This document shows positions 1 to 8,137 of a stretch of DNA of 39,125 nucleotides, one piece after another. The DNA is from a bacterium (GTDB lineage: Bacteria > Calditrichota > Calditrichia > RBG-13-44-9 > J042), in the NCBI GenBank assembly GCA_015485355.1, contig WFTQ01000006.1, positions 1-39,125 of the forward strand. The letters run 5' to 3'. The position numbers were made by a program, and so were the translations under genes. Below the pieces are notes generated by a model. That model was not told where the DNA came from. It worked only from the letters and a program-made list of their open reading frames with translations, and ran no database searches. The stretch's first letter is position 1; each line of letters begins with the position of its first letter.

Positions 1-457
1 AGGCAGCAGTTCCTCCAGCTGCTTATAGGGATGGGTGCCAATGCGGCTCAGCACATCATTCAGATAGGCGAACGGCTCCAGCCCCTGCAATCTGGCCGAG
101 ACCAGCAGGGTGTACATGACTCCACCCCAGCGACCCCCATTCTCAGAACCCCAAAACAGGTCGTTCTTTCTTCCTAACGCCACCGGGCGCACCGCATTCT
201 CGATAAAATTATTGTCGATCTCCAATCGACCGTCCTGCACGTACCGCACCAACCGCTTCCACTGCGCATTCAGGTAGCCCACCGCCTTGCCCAACGCACT
301 GCGGGGCAATAGCTGTGGCGGCGGCCGATCCAACCAGGAGCGAATCTCCTCTAAAATCGGCCCCGCTGAAGCAGGTGAAACCAGCGGCATCATAGCGCTC
401 CACCAGGCGAACCATCGCCTCTCGGTGGGCGATGTGTTTTTCGATGGACGCAGACAC
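1..457 (-). pseudogene. IS66-family transposase relic (C-terminal part, runs off left edge)
   Basis: Reading the minus strand from about 363 down to 1 gives the conserved C-terminal part of an IS66 transposase. It contains PILEEIRSWLDRPPPQLLP, SALGKAVGYLNAQWKRLV, the DGRLEIDNNFIENAVRPVAL block with the catalytic-domain E, then GRKNDLFWGSENGG and LEELLP at the window edge. IS66 transposases are about 500 residues; only about 120 are recognisable here. Upstream of about 363 the family signal stops in this frame, and a different frame (457 to 365) carries a short open stretch starting MSASIEKHIAHREA whose relation to IS66 is unclear. No full N-terminus, IS66 TnpA/TnpB companions or terminal inverted repeat are visible, so I read it as a decayed or truncated copy. 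Whether the C-terminal end is intact outside the window cannot be seen. Confidence 0.8.
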
Positions 458-676
458 GGCCCATTCCCCTTTCGTTTTTAGGGGAATTTAATGCCACAAT
501 CGAAGAATTTAAGACGGAGTTGCTCGGAGGCTTACTCCAAGTCGAACGCCAGCTCCAATCGGGTGATTTCAATTGTTCAACTCATACCATCATCATTCCC
601 ATCGCATTTTCCATTGGCCGTCATGACAACGGTTGTGGAGGTAGTGCAATTCACCTCTCTACAAAATAAAATTCCC

Positions 677-705
677 TTGATATACCCGAGGGGTGGCTAT
701 AAATT
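677..705 (+). promoter_or_regulatory. Predicted sigma70-type promoter for secG
   Basis: TTGATA (677-682) and TAAATT (700-705) are separated by exactly 17 nt. The hexamers lie 40 nt upstream of the secG start and its AAAGGAGG ribosome-binding site (about 725-732). The same -10 form recurs upstream of other transcription units in this window. Confidence 0.45.
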
Positions 706-744
706 ATGCAGCCCGAAGTTAAATGAAAGGAGGATTATTCATAG

Positions 745-1098
745 ATGTACACATTCTTGATTATCCTTTTCGTATTAACCTGTATTTTGCTGGTCATTTC
801 CATTCTATTACAGTCCAGTAAAGGAGGGGGTTTGGCCAGTTCTTTTGGCGGTCTGGGAGGAGCCGCCGTGTTCGGTCCTCGAGGTGCTACTTCGTTTTTA
901 CAGAAAACCACCATGGTGTTGGGCATTCTGTTTGTTCTATTAAGTATCATGATCAATTTGATTGGTCGCAATCGGGGCATGGATGCCAGAAACATTCTCC
1001 AGGAAGAATTGAACCGGACACAACAAATGCAACAAACTCCGGTTCCGGTAGCCCCGCTCCCGGGGGATCAGGAAACTCAATCACCACCGCAAGAATAA
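745..1098 (+). CDS. secG: Preprotein translocase subunit SecG
   Basis: The 117-residue protein has the SecG layout: an N-terminal membrane helix (about 3-24), the conserved cytoplasmic loop LLQSSKGGGLASSFGG with a Gly/Ala-rich stretch and FGPRGATSFLQK, and a second helix (about 56-75). The tail is hydrophilic, rich in Gln and Pro, and longer than in small SecG proteins. SecG is the small accessory subunit of the SecYEG channel in the inner membrane and assists SecA-driven export. The ATG at 745 follows a near-consensus AAAGGAGG. The gene seems to stand alone under its own promoter, with a tRNA-Leu gene 25 nt downstream that may share the transcript. The family assignment is firm. Confidence 0.95.
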   Translation: MYTFLIILFVLTCILLVISILLQSSKGGGLASSFGGLGGAAVFGPRGATSFLQKTTMVLGILFVLLSIMINLIGRNRGMDARNILQEELNRTQQMQQTPVPVAPLPGDQETQSPPQE

Positions 1099-1123
1099 CA
1101 TGGTTGGGGTATATAAGATCAAT

Positions 1124-1207
1124 GCTGGCGTGGTGGAATTGGCAGACACGCTATCTTGAGGGGGTAGTGGGCATACGCCCGTGCGGGTTCGAGTCCCGCC
1201 GCCAGCA
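1124..1207 (+). tRNA. tRNA-Leu (anticodon GAG)
   Basis: The 7-bp acceptor stem GCTGGCG/CGCCAGC closes 1124-1130 with 1200-1206, and A1207 is the discriminator base. The D-arm contains TGGAATTGGCAGACA. The anticodon arm CTATC-TTGAGGG-GGTAG presents GAG after U33. There is a long class II variable arm and a T-arm GCGGG-TTCGAGT-CCCGC. The long variable arm and discriminator A fit leucine. The 3' CCA is not encoded (CGA follows), so it must be added by the CCA-adding enzyme. Confidence 0.95.
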
Positions 1208-1476
1208 CGACGATATTGGCCCCCGAGCAGGCACTTTTAAAATGTCTACCCGCGTTTCCGTCCTCCTGGTTACCTGAAATCTTCTTCGCACAACTTCAGC
1301 GGCTTCCTGACTTTTCCCTTAGACGGGTGGCTCCCGTCATCAGACGGCATCCTTCTTCAGGCTTTCAGTCGAGAGACTTCACACCATCAACCGTCACGGC
1401 ATAAAATAAAAAATCCCTGCCCTTTTGCCGGTTCACTCCTTAAATTGCTTTATCTAAGAGTTAGCGATAAAGTGTG

Positions 1477-2130
1477 ATGGATTATTCTGAAACGCTTGAC
1501 CGTATAAAATCTGCGCTTTCCCGGTACACCCCCCGCAAGATCGACTGCAGCAGCGCGGTGCCTGCGGGGGTGTTGATACCACTCTTCAACAAAGAGCATC
1601 ACCCTTACCTTCTGCTCACCCTTAGAACCGATACGGTGGAACACCATAAGGGGCAAATATCTTTTCCGGGCGGGGCCCGAGAACGCGGGGACTCGGGCCT
1701 GTTACACACCGCCCTTCGGGAAGCCGAAGAAGAAATCGGGATTGCGGCCTCGGTCTTTACCGTGTTGGGGGAACTGGATGATTTTCTGACCGTGACGAAC
1801 TTTCTGGTCACTCCTTTCGTCGCCACCATGCCCTATCCTTATCAGGCGGTTCCCAATCGAGATGAAGTGGCCGAATTGTTAGAAATTCCCTTCCACATCT
1901 TCCTGACCGACCAATTTTTTGAAATGAAGCAACGCACTTACCAAGGTGTGACTTATCCGGTTTATTTTTATTATTATCGGCACTATGTGATCTGGGGAGC
2001 CACCGCTTTTATTCTGAATCGGTTTGTGGAACTGGTGTTTCAATACAATCCGGCGCCCTACAGTGTGCGGGACGATCCCCGCAATTTGAAATATCTTCAG
2101 GAAAACACCCACCGGAAAGGGAAACGATAG
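1477..2130 (+). CDS. Nudix hydrolase, CoA pyrophosphatase type (NudL-like)
   Basis: The 217-residue protein carries the CoA-pyrophosphatase signature LLTLRTDTVEHHKGQISFPGG immediately before a Nudix box (GG-ARERGDSG-LLHTALREAEEEIG, with the REAEEEIG metal-binding core). In this family the enzyme cleaves CoA and its derivatives to 4'-phosphopantetheine and 3',5'-ADP in the cytoplasm. Length and layout match the family (about 190-220 residues). A GTG at 1474 directly precedes the ATG at 1477; neither has a good ribosome-binding site, so the exact start is uncertain. It stands between tRNA-Leu and the riboflavin operon with no obvious operon partner. The C-terminal basic tail (HRKGKR) is unremarkable. 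Confidence 0.85.
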   Translation: MDYSETLDRIKSALSRYTPRKIDCSSAVPAGVLIPLFNKEHHPYLLLTLRTDTVEHHKGQISFPGGARERGDSGLLHTALREAEEEIGIAASVFTVLGELDDFLTVTNFLVTPFVATMPYPYQAVPNRDEVAELLEIPFHIFLTDQFFEMKQRTYQGVTYPVYFYYYRHYVIWGATAFILNRFVELVFQYNPAPYSVRDDPRNLKYLQENTHRKGKR

Positions 2131-2395
2131 ACCTCCGGGAATGGAACCCCCTACCCTGCTTTCCTTCCGTCAGCAATTATTCAGAGCATTCGATGCCGGA
2201 GGGATAGGACCGCTCCGCTACACTGTTCCCCCACGTTGCGAAACCCTTATGGGTGGGTGGAACCGTGCATCGCCCTCGGTGCTTTTCTCCCGGTGAAAGC
2301 AGGCAATGCTGGGAAAAAATCGAAATCCGGCTATCCCACCCGGCAGGCTCCGAATGGCATCCGAGCGTCCCCGGGTCCAGAACCTGAAAAATGCC
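2131..2395. other. Intergenic stretch with no recognised gene
   Basis: This stretch lies between the Nudix gene and the rib promoter. Open frames on either strand lack ribosome-binding sites and family resemblance. I see no clear terminator (no stem with a T-run) and no repeat. Confidence 0.5.
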
Positions 2396-2424
2396 TTGCA
2401 AAATCTTTTGTGAAAAAATAAATT
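2396..2424 (+). promoter_or_regulatory. Predicted promoter of the riboflavin operon
   Basis: TTGCAA (2396-2401), a 17-nt A/T-rich spacer and TAAATT (2419-2424) lie just upstream of the FMN riboswitch. A start a few bases downstream would put the first riboswitch base at the very 5' end of the RNA, the usual arrangement. Confidence 0.5.
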
Positions 2425-2432
2425 ATATCGGT

Positions 2433-2568
2433 CGATCTTCGGGGCAGGGTGACTCCGTAAGTACGGGGAATTCCCGACCGGCGGTGAAAGCCCGCGACTC
2501 CCCCCTGTAGGGGGACTGAACCGGTGAAATTCCGGTGCCGACGGTAAAGTCCGGATGGGAGAAGATCG
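2433..2568 (+). ncRNA. FMN riboswitch (RFN element)
   Basis: This is a cis-acting aptamer for flavin mononucleotide. The P1 stem CGATCTTC (2433-2440) pairs perfectly with GAAGATCG (2561-2568). Between them are the hallmark RFN blocks GGGGCAGGGTGA, TTCCCGACCGGCGGTGAAAG with CCCGCGA, CCGGTGAAATTCCGG, and GCCGACGGTAAAGTCCGGATGG. It sits directly upstream of ribD, so FMN binding would repress the riboflavin operon. The expression platform is not a classical U-tract terminator; see the hairpin feature at 2585-2623. Confidence 0.97.
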
Positions 2569-2584
2569 GCATGACGGCGGAGTA

Positions 2585-2623
2585 ATACCCTCTTCCCTAT
2601 CAGAGGGTATGGTATTTCATGCC
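2585..2623 (+). promoter_or_regulatory. Candidate expression platform: two mutually exclusive hairpins
   Basis: ATACCCTC (2585-2592) can pair with GAGGGTAT (2603-2610). GGTATG (2606-2611), which overlaps the second arm, can instead pair with CATGCC (2618-2623). The two helices share 2606-2610 and cannot coexist. No T-run follows either one. Location between the aptamer and ribD suggests a role in switching, but this is inference. Confidence 0.35.
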
Positions 2624-2680
2624 CGCATCACCTCTCCCTGAATAGTGCCCCGAAATAAAGAATGTAGCGGAGTCGTTGTG

Positions 2681-3856
2681 GTGAAGGACAGGGATTTTAT
2701 GCAGCGGGCACTGGAATTAGCCATCATGGGGCGGGGTTATACGTCTCCCAACCCCATGGTCGGGGCCGTTCTGGTAAAACAGGGCCGCATCATCGGCCAA
2801 GGCTTTCATGAACGATACGGCGATAAACATGCCGAAATACGGGCCATTGAAAACGCCGTAGAGCCCGTAGAAGGGGCCACCTTATACTGCAACCTGGAGC
2901 CTTGCTGCCATACCATTCCCGGAAAAAAAACACCTCCCTGCACCCATCGGTTGATCCAGGAGCGCATCCGTAAAGTGGTGGTTTCAACCATCGATCCCAA
3001 TCCCCACGTCAGCGGCAGTGGTTTACGAGCTTTAAAAGCCGCCGGTATCGAAATTCAATCGGGTATCTTCGCCCGGGAAGCCACGCTGTTGAACGAGGCC
3101 TATTTTAAATTTATTCAAACCGGGGAGCCTTTTATTCATCTAAAAATCGCGCAGTCCCTGGATGGTCGTATTGCCACACGAAGCGGCGATGCCCGTTGGA
3201 TCACCGATGTCTCCGCCCGTCAGATGGTACAGGAGATGCGCCAGAACGCCGACGCCATTCTGGTAGGCATTGGTACGGTACTGGTCGATAATCCGCGTTT
3301 AACCTTGCGCACGAAAAACGGGCGGCAACCGTATCGGATTGTGCTGGATTCCCGCCTGCGCATCCCGGACCACGCCACTCTACTTCAGGATCAATTCGCT
3401 GACAGAACAATCATCATCACCTCCCCGGATGCGGACAAAGCCCGTCGGGAAGCCCTTGCTCACAGAGGAATTCGCGTGGAAGTTTTAAACAAAAACTCCA
3501 GCGAATTCATCGATCTGGACGAGCTGATGGTTTTCTTGCAACGGCTGGGTGTCGCCTCACTGCTGGTGGAAGGGGGAAGCGCTGTTTTTACTCGATTCAT
3601 CCAAAAAAGGCGCTTCGATAAACTGTCGGTTTTCATTGCGCCGATCCTGATTGGAGAAGGCCGAGAAGCCATCCAGGATTTACACATCAAACGACTCCAG
3701 GATGCCTTACGCCTGGAACTCGTTACTTTTCGAACGATTGGTCATCAAATGTTAGTCGAAGGATATCGGGATATTCATAGAACATTCGGGAAATTGGCAG
3801 AGGAATTGACATGTTCACAGGACTCGTGGAAGAAGTGGGAACCGTCGTTAAGTTAA
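2681..3856 (+). CDS. ribD: Bifunctional riboflavin biosynthesis protein RibD (deaminase/reductase)
   Basis: RibD performs two successive steps: deamination of the pyrimidinone from GTP cyclohydrolase II and NADPH-dependent reduction of its ribosyl side chain. The N-terminal cytidine-deaminase-like domain shows TSPNPMVGAVLV, the zinc ligand and proton shuttle in KHAEIRAI, and EPCC...PPCTHRL. The gap between the two zinc-binding cysteines is about 11 residues where 8 is typical. The C-terminal reductase domain has KIAQSLDGRIATRSGDARWIT, LVGIGTVLVDNPRLT and LLVEGGSAVFTRF. I chose GTG 2681 (391 residues) because AGCGGAG (2666-2672) sits 8 nt upstream; GTG 2678 and GTG 2645 are in-frame alternatives, the latter without a ribosome-binding site. 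The 3' end overlaps ribE by 46 nt. It is the first gene of the FMN-riboswitch-controlled operon. Confidence 0.95.
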   Translation: MKDRDFMQRALELAIMGRGYTSPNPMVGAVLVKQGRIIGQGFHERYGDKHAEIRAIENAVEPVEGATLYCNLEPCCHTIPGKKTPPCTHRLIQERIRKVVVSTIDPNPHVSGSGLRALKAAGIEIQSGIFAREATLLNEAYFKFIQTGEPFIHLKIAQSLDGRIATRSGDARWITDVSARQMVQEMRQNADAILVGIGTVLVDNPRLTLRTKNGRQPYRIVLDSRLRIPDHATLLQDQFADRTIIITSPDADKARREALAHRGIRVEVLNKNSSEFIDLDELMVFLQRLGVASLLVEGGSAVFTRFIQKRRFDKLSVFIAPILIGEGREAIQDLHIKRLQDALRLELVTFRTIGHQMLVEGYRDIHRTFGKLAEELTCSQDSWKKWEPSLS

Positions 3857-4452
3857 GCCCCATTTCCGGTGGATGGGCGTTTACCATCGAGGCCGAACAG
3901 GTGTTAGAGGATTTGGCCCCTGGCGACTCCATCAGCGTGGATGGCGTTTGCCTTACGGTGGTACATCGTAACCATTCCCATTTTACCGTACAAGCCGTGG
4001 GAGAGACACTGGAGAAAACGACCTTATCTTCCTATCGAGAGGGACAGAAGGTCAACCTGGAGCGGGCTTTACCGGTGGGCGGTCGTTTGGGAGGCCATTT
4101 TGTGCAGGGGCATGTCAACGGTACGGGTCGTATCACCCTCTGGCAGCAACGGGGAGATAATTTTTATTTGGAAATCCAGTTGCCTTCCTCACTACGGAAA
4201 TATGTGATCCTGGAGGGCTCCATCTGCATCGATGGGATCAGTTTAACGGTGGCCCGGCTTCACGGCGATCGTATCGGTATTAACATCATCCCTCATACGG
4301 CGCAGGTGACCAATTTGGGGTTTAAACATGTGGGAGATTCGGTGAACATCGAGGTCGACATGATCGCGAAATACATCGAGAACCTGCTCAAATGCTCCGG
4401 AGGGGCGGGTTCGGATTTAAACCGGGAAAAACTAAAACAATGGGGTTATTAA
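3811..4452 (+). CDS. ribE: Riboflavin synthase, alpha subunit
   Basis: The 213-residue enzyme dismutates two 6,7-dimethyl-8-ribityllumazines into riboflavin. It starts MFTGLVEEVGTV, the classic N-terminus, and has two tandem lumazine-binding barrels: residues 1 to about 97 with DSISVDGVCLTV, and about 98-200 with GGHFVQGHVNGTG and GSICIDGISLTVA. The duplicated S-x-x-[VI]-[DN]-G-[VI]-[CS]-L-T-V motif is visible in both halves. The ATG lies inside the end of ribD and follows AGAGGA, suggesting translational coupling. ribBA begins 3 nt after the stop. Length is standard. Confidence 0.96.
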   Translation: MFTGLVEEVGTVVKLSPISGGWAFTIEAEQVLEDLAPGDSISVDGVCLTVVHRNHSHFTVQAVGETLEKTTLSSYREGQKVNLERALPVGGRLGGHFVQGHVNGTGRITLWQQRGDNFYLEIQLPSSLRKYVILEGSICIDGISLTVARLHGDRIGINIIPHTAQVTNLGFKHVGDSVNIEVDMIAKYIENLLKCSGGAGSDLNREKLKQWGY

Positions 4453-4455
4453 GCT

Positions 4456-5700
4456 GTGTCCAACAATCATCGTCATCACGATATATTTGTTCCCATAGAG
4501 GAAGCGCTGGCGGCCTTGCGGCGCGGCGAGGTGCTGATTCTGGTGGATGATGAAGAGCGGGAAAACGAGGGCGACTTTATTGTGGCTGCCGAGAAGGTCA
4601 CCCCCGAAGTCATCAATTTTATGATCCAGTACGGCCGCGGTTTGGTTTGTGTCGCCCTTACCGAAGAACGGGCCCGACAGTTGAAGTTGAACATCATGGT
4701 GAACCAAAACACCGCGCTGCATGGGACAGCCTTTACGGTAACCGTCGATGCGGTGGAAGGTACCACCACCGGTATATCCGCCTTCGATCGGGCGCACACC
4801 ATACGATTATTGATCGATGAGCGCACCCGTGCCGAAGACCTGGCTCGTCCGGGACACATTTTTCCCTTGATCGCCGATCGCTGGGGGGTGTTAAATCGCC
4901 CGGGGCACACCGAAGCCACGGTCGACCTGGCCCGGTTGGCGGGCATGAAACCGGCCGGCGTGCTATGCGAAATCATCGACGACGACGGCAACATGGCCCG
5001 ATTACCGCGGTTGATCGAAATCGCCCGCGATTTCGGACTGAAAATCGTCAGCATCGCCGATCTGATTGAATACCGCCGGAAAAACGAGCTGCTCATTACA
5101 GAAGTAACCAACGTCCATCTGCCGACCGATTACGGCACCTTCCGGCTGCACCTTTTCGAAAGTAAAATGAATCCCGAAGAGTATCATCTGGCCCTGGTAA
5201 AAGGCCGGGTGCGGGGCGAAGAGCCTGTACGGGTGCGGGTGCATTCCGAATGCCTGACCGGGGACACCCTGGCCTCCAAACGCTGCGACTGCGGCAATCA
5301 ATTACACTTTGCCATGTCGGAAATCGAAACAGACGGAAAAGGCGTATTGTTGTACATGCGCCAGGAAGGACGGGGCATTGGACTGAAAAACAAGATTCTG
5401 GCCTACCGGTTGCAGGAAGAGGGACGCGATACCGTCGAAGCCAACGAAATGCTGGGCTTTAAACCGGATTTGCGAGAGTATTGGTTCGCTGCACAAATGC
5501 TGAAGGCCCTGGGAGTCAAGCGGGTACGCTTAATGACCAACAATCCCCGCAAGATGAATGATCTGGAACGTTACGGCGTAGAAGTGGTGGAACGGATTCC
5601 GGTGGTTATTCAACCCAATCCCATCAACGAACGTTATTTGCGTACCAAAAGAGAAAAGCTTGGACATTTGTTGTTTCTGGATCCACATCATCAGGACTGA
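4456..5700 (+). CDS. ribBA: Bifunctional 3,4-DHBP synthase / GTP cyclohydrolase II (RibBA)
   Basis: The protein has 414 residues. The N-terminal RibB domain (about 1-205) makes 3,4-dihydroxy-2-butanone 4-phosphate from ribulose 5-phosphate; DDEERENEGDF and RPGHTEATVDLARLAG are its metal- and substrate-binding blocks. The C-terminal RibA domain (about 206-400) opens GTP. It shows the zinc cysteines in SECLTGD...KRCDCGNQL, the MRQEGRGIGL motif, and MTNNPRKMNDLERYGVEVVER. The start is GTG at 4456, 3 nt after ribE. Both entry reactions of the pathway are thus supplied by one polypeptide, as in many bacteria. Both active sites look intact by motif. Confidence 0.96.
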   Translation: MSNNHRHHDIFVPIEEALAALRRGEVLILVDDEERENEGDFIVAAEKVTPEVINFMIQYGRGLVCVALTEERARQLKLNIMVNQNTALHGTAFTVTVDAVEGTTTGISAFDRAHTIRLLIDERTRAEDLARPGHIFPLIADRWGVLNRPGHTEATVDLARLAGMKPAGVLCEIIDDDGNMARLPRLIEIARDFGLKIVSIADLIEYRRKNELLITEVTNVHLPTDYGTFRLHLFESKMNPEEYHLALVKGRVRGEEPVRVRVHSECLTGDTLASKRCDCGNQLHFAMSEIETDGKGVLLYMRQEGRGIGLKNKILAYRLQEEGRDTVEANEMLGFKPDLREYWFAAQMLKALGVKRVRLMTNNPRKMNDLERYGVEVVERIPVVIQPNPINERYLRTKREKLGHLLFLDPHHQD

Positions 5701-5778
5701 TCTGTCCGTGATTCCGGAAACACCAGCACTCAAATCGGCTGCCATGGAGTGGCGAAAGTGAAAGGGAGAACCGACGAT

Positions 5779-6279
5779 ATGTCAAAAACGATTGAAGGAC
5801 GGCTGAGCGGAGAGGGCAAACGGTTTGCCATTGTTGTGGGGCGTTTTAATGAATTCATCACCGGTAAATTGCTGGAAGGAGCATTGGATTGTTTACGTCG
5901 GCACGGGACCGAAGAGCCGGACATAACGGTAGTGCGAACCCCCGGTTCTTTCGAGGTTCCCCTGGTGGCTCAGAAACTGGCTGGAAGCGGACAATTTGAT
6001 GCCATTATTTGCCTGGGAGCCGTTATCCGGGGGGCCACACCTCACTTCGATTACGTGGCCGCGGAAGTTTCCAAGGGCATTGCCCAGGTTGCATTACAAA
6101 GCGGGGTTCCCGTGGCCTTCGGCGTATTGACTACCGATACGGTGGAACAGGCGCTCGAACGCGCCGGAACAAAGGCCGGCAACAAAGGTTGGGATGCCGC
6201 CCTCTCGGCGCTGGAGATGGCCGACTTAATGACCCGTCTGGACGAATACACCTTGCAACGCGAAAAGCGGAATCCCTGA
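5779..6279 (+). CDS. ribH: 6,7-dimethyl-8-ribityllumazine synthase
   Basis: RibH condenses the RibB product with the RibD-derived diaminopyrimidine to form lumazine, the substrate of RibE. The protein shows [14 protein letters not shown], the substrate block [27 protein letters not shown] with the catalytic histidine region, and [21 protein letters not shown] chose ATG 5779 (166 residues) because GGGAG (5764-5768) lies 10 nt upstream; an in-frame GTG at 5749 would add 10 residues that do not resemble the family. It is the last gene of the rib operon, 78 nt after ribBA, and converges on a helicase gene. Confidence 0.96.
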   Translation: MSKTIEGRLSGEGKRFAIVVGRFNEFITGKLLEGALDCLRRHGTEEPDITVVRTPGSFEVPLVAQKLAGSGQFDAIICLGAVIRGATPHFDYVAAEVSKGIAQVALQSGVPVAFGVLTTDTVEQALERAGTKAGNKGWDAALSALEMADLMTRLDEYTLQREKRNP

Positions 6280-6349
6280 GGCCGGACCTTTTGGCAACCT
6301 CTCTGTCCCGGGACAAGAATCGATTTCGGTTTTCAAAAGGAGCCGGCCT
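6279..6349. terminator. Nested inverted repeats between convergent ribH and helicase genes
   Basis: AGGCCGGACCTTTT (6279-6292) is nearly complementary to AAAAGGAGCCGGCCT (6335-6349). Inside the loop is a perfect 12-bp palindrome, TGTCCCGGGACA (6304-6315). The left arm begins at the ribH stop and the right arm overlaps the last codons of the minus-strand helicase gene. A bidirectional terminator or convergent-transcript structure is the natural reading, although there is no clean T-run after the outer stem. Confidence 0.4.
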
Positions 6350-7949
6350 TCCGTGTAAAGGGTCGGCGGGTTTCTCCTGGACGAGCCACTTCCACCAACG
6401 GGCGCTTGCCCCGGGTGGCGCGACGAAAATTCTCCAGAATGCGCGCCCCTTCGGCATGGGGCACGGTGATGAACGAATAACTGTCAAACACCTGCACCCG
6501 GTCGATCTTATGATCCTCGATGGCCACCCGGGAAAGAATAAATTGAACCAGCTTGCGTTTCGTAAATCCATCCTTTTTCCCTCGCGCCACAAATAAGCGC
6601 ATGCTTCCCCCGGACGTAGCCCTGTTCCCCTGTAACGGTTGATAATTGCGGGCGTCCAGCGTTTCCCGGTAAACCGATTGGAGCACGGCCGCCAGTAAGG
6701 GTTCCGGCGGATTTTCCTGCAACAATTCCTTAGCCAGCCGCATAAACCTTTCCTCGAGGTCTCCGGACAAGGTGGTTACAATATCGCGTTTGATCCGTTC
6801 CGTCTTGGCCGCCAGAATGTCCTTTACGCCCGGAAGACGGCGTTTGGGAATTCGGGTTCGATTCATTTTCTGAATGTAGGCCCATCGCCGGCGTTCTTCC
6901 GGCGTCACCAAGGTAACGGCCGTCCCTTCCCGACCGGCCCTCCCGGTCCGACCGATCCGATGCACATAGGAATCGGGGTCCTGAGGCAAAGAATAGTTGA
7001 TCACATGAGAGAGGTTGAAGATATCAATACCCCGGGCGGCCACATCCGTGGCAACCAGAATATCGAGTCCCCGCAGTTTGAAAGTATTCAAGATCTTCTC
7101 GCGCTGAGGCTGGGCCATATCCCCATGCAAGGCCTCGGCCCGGTAGCCCCGCTCGGTCAATTGCACGGCCACCCGATCCACTTCCGAACGCGTCCGGCAA
7201 AATATCAAACCGTAAAAATCTCCGGCCATCTCTATTAAGCGGCAAAGGGCCTCCAGTTTATCTTCTGCAACCACCTCGTAATAAACCTGTTCGGTCAGCT
7301 CCACGGTGACCTTGCCCGAATCGGCGCTGATAATGCGATAATCCTTCATGTATTTTCGCGCCACGGCACGAATTTCCGGCGGTACTGTGGCGGAAAACAA
7401 CAGCGTGGTTCGAAAAGCGCTGGTACGGGATAGAATGTTCTCCACATCCTCAATAAAACCCATGGCTAACATTTCGTCCACTTCATCCAGAACCACAAAT
7501 TCCACCCCGGAAAGGTCCAGACTCCCGCGATTCAGATGATCGATGATGCGTCCGGGAGTGCCCACCACAATGTCGACGCCCTGCTGCAATTGACGCAATT
7601 GCTTCTCCATGGGCTGCCCTCCATAGATCGGGTAGACCCGCAGGGATTTATGGCCTTTTAAGGAATTCAACTCTTCGGCCACTTGAAGGGCCAGCTCCCG
7701 TACAGGCACCAGAATTAGTACCTGCACATGGGTTTCTTGCTCGGAAAGTAATTCAATGATGGGAATTCCAAAGGCGGCGGTTTTACCGGTACCCGTGGGT
7801 GCCCGACCAATCAGATCCTGTCTGGCTTCCATCAACAGGGAAATGACCTGCTGTTGAATCGATGTGGGATGGCGAAATCCTTTTCGCTCCAGGGCCTTCA
7901 GAACATTCTGAGAAATCCCCAGATCTGCAAATTGAGTGTCTGTGTTCAT
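6333..7949 (-). CDS. DEAD-box-type ATP-dependent RNA helicase (DEVD variant) with DbpA-like tail
   Basis: The 538-residue cytoplasmic helicase resembles CsdA/DeaD proteins of ribosome assembly and cold adaptation. Visible motifs are the Q motif (GFRHPTSIQ), motif I APTGTGKT, Ia PVRELA, II DEVD, III SAT, V VATDVAARGIDI and VI HRIGRTGRAG. Motif II reads DEVD instead of DEAD, motif I has APTG for the usual AQTG, and motif Ia has PVREL for PTREL. The core ends near residue 370. An Arg/Lys-rich linker follows, then a C-terminal domain (about 445-525, RLFVARGKKDGFTKRKLV to FITVPHAEGARILENF) that matches the DbpA RNA-binding fold. It is transcribed alone. Helicase function is well supported; the specific RNA substrate is not known. 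Confidence 0.93.
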   Translation of the reverse strand: MNTDTQFADLGISQNVLKALERKGFRHPTSIQQQVISLLMEARQDLIGRAPTGTGKTAAFGIPIIELLSEQETHVQVLILVPVRELALQVAEELNSLKGHKSLRVYPIYGGQPMEKQLRQLQQGVDIVVGTPGRIIDHLNRGSLDLSGVEFVVLDEVDEMLAMGFIEDVENILSRTSAFRTTLLFSATVPPEIRAVARKYMKDYRIISADSGKVTVELTEQVYYEVVAEDKLEALCRLIEMAGDFYGLIFCRTRSEVDRVAVQLTERGYRAEALHGDMAQPQREKILNTFKLRGLDILVATDVAARGIDIFNLSHVINYSLPQDPDSYVHRIGRTGRAGREGTAVTLVTPEERRRWAYIQKMNRTRIPKRRLPGVKDILAAKTERIKRDIVTTLSGDLEERFMRLAKELLQENPPEPLLAAVLQSVYRETLDARNYQPLQGNRATSGGSMRLFVARGKKDGFTKRKLVQFILSRVAIEDHKIDRVQVFDSYSFITVPHAEGARILENFRRATRGKRPLVEVARPGETRRPFTRKAGSF

Positions 7950-8137
7950 ATTTTTCCAATCGTTAAATGCGTCCGTTTCCGTTCATTTATCCGATCAAGG
8001 TAACACATTTTTCGTTCATTCCCTCATGCTTTTTTATATTTTTGACCATTTCCCCTAAGGGCCTTCTCGGTCAAGCAGCCCCATTGACGGCGTCTGTTCC
8101 TTCGTGTGCCGGAATCGGGAAAAAGAATAAATTCCAT

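Noticed and set aside
1208-1476. Possible gene or RNA between tRNA-Leu and the Nudix gene
   Set aside because: The 62-residue open frame at 1216 has no ribosome-binding site and reads as random. No tRNA-like or riboswitch-like structure is evident.
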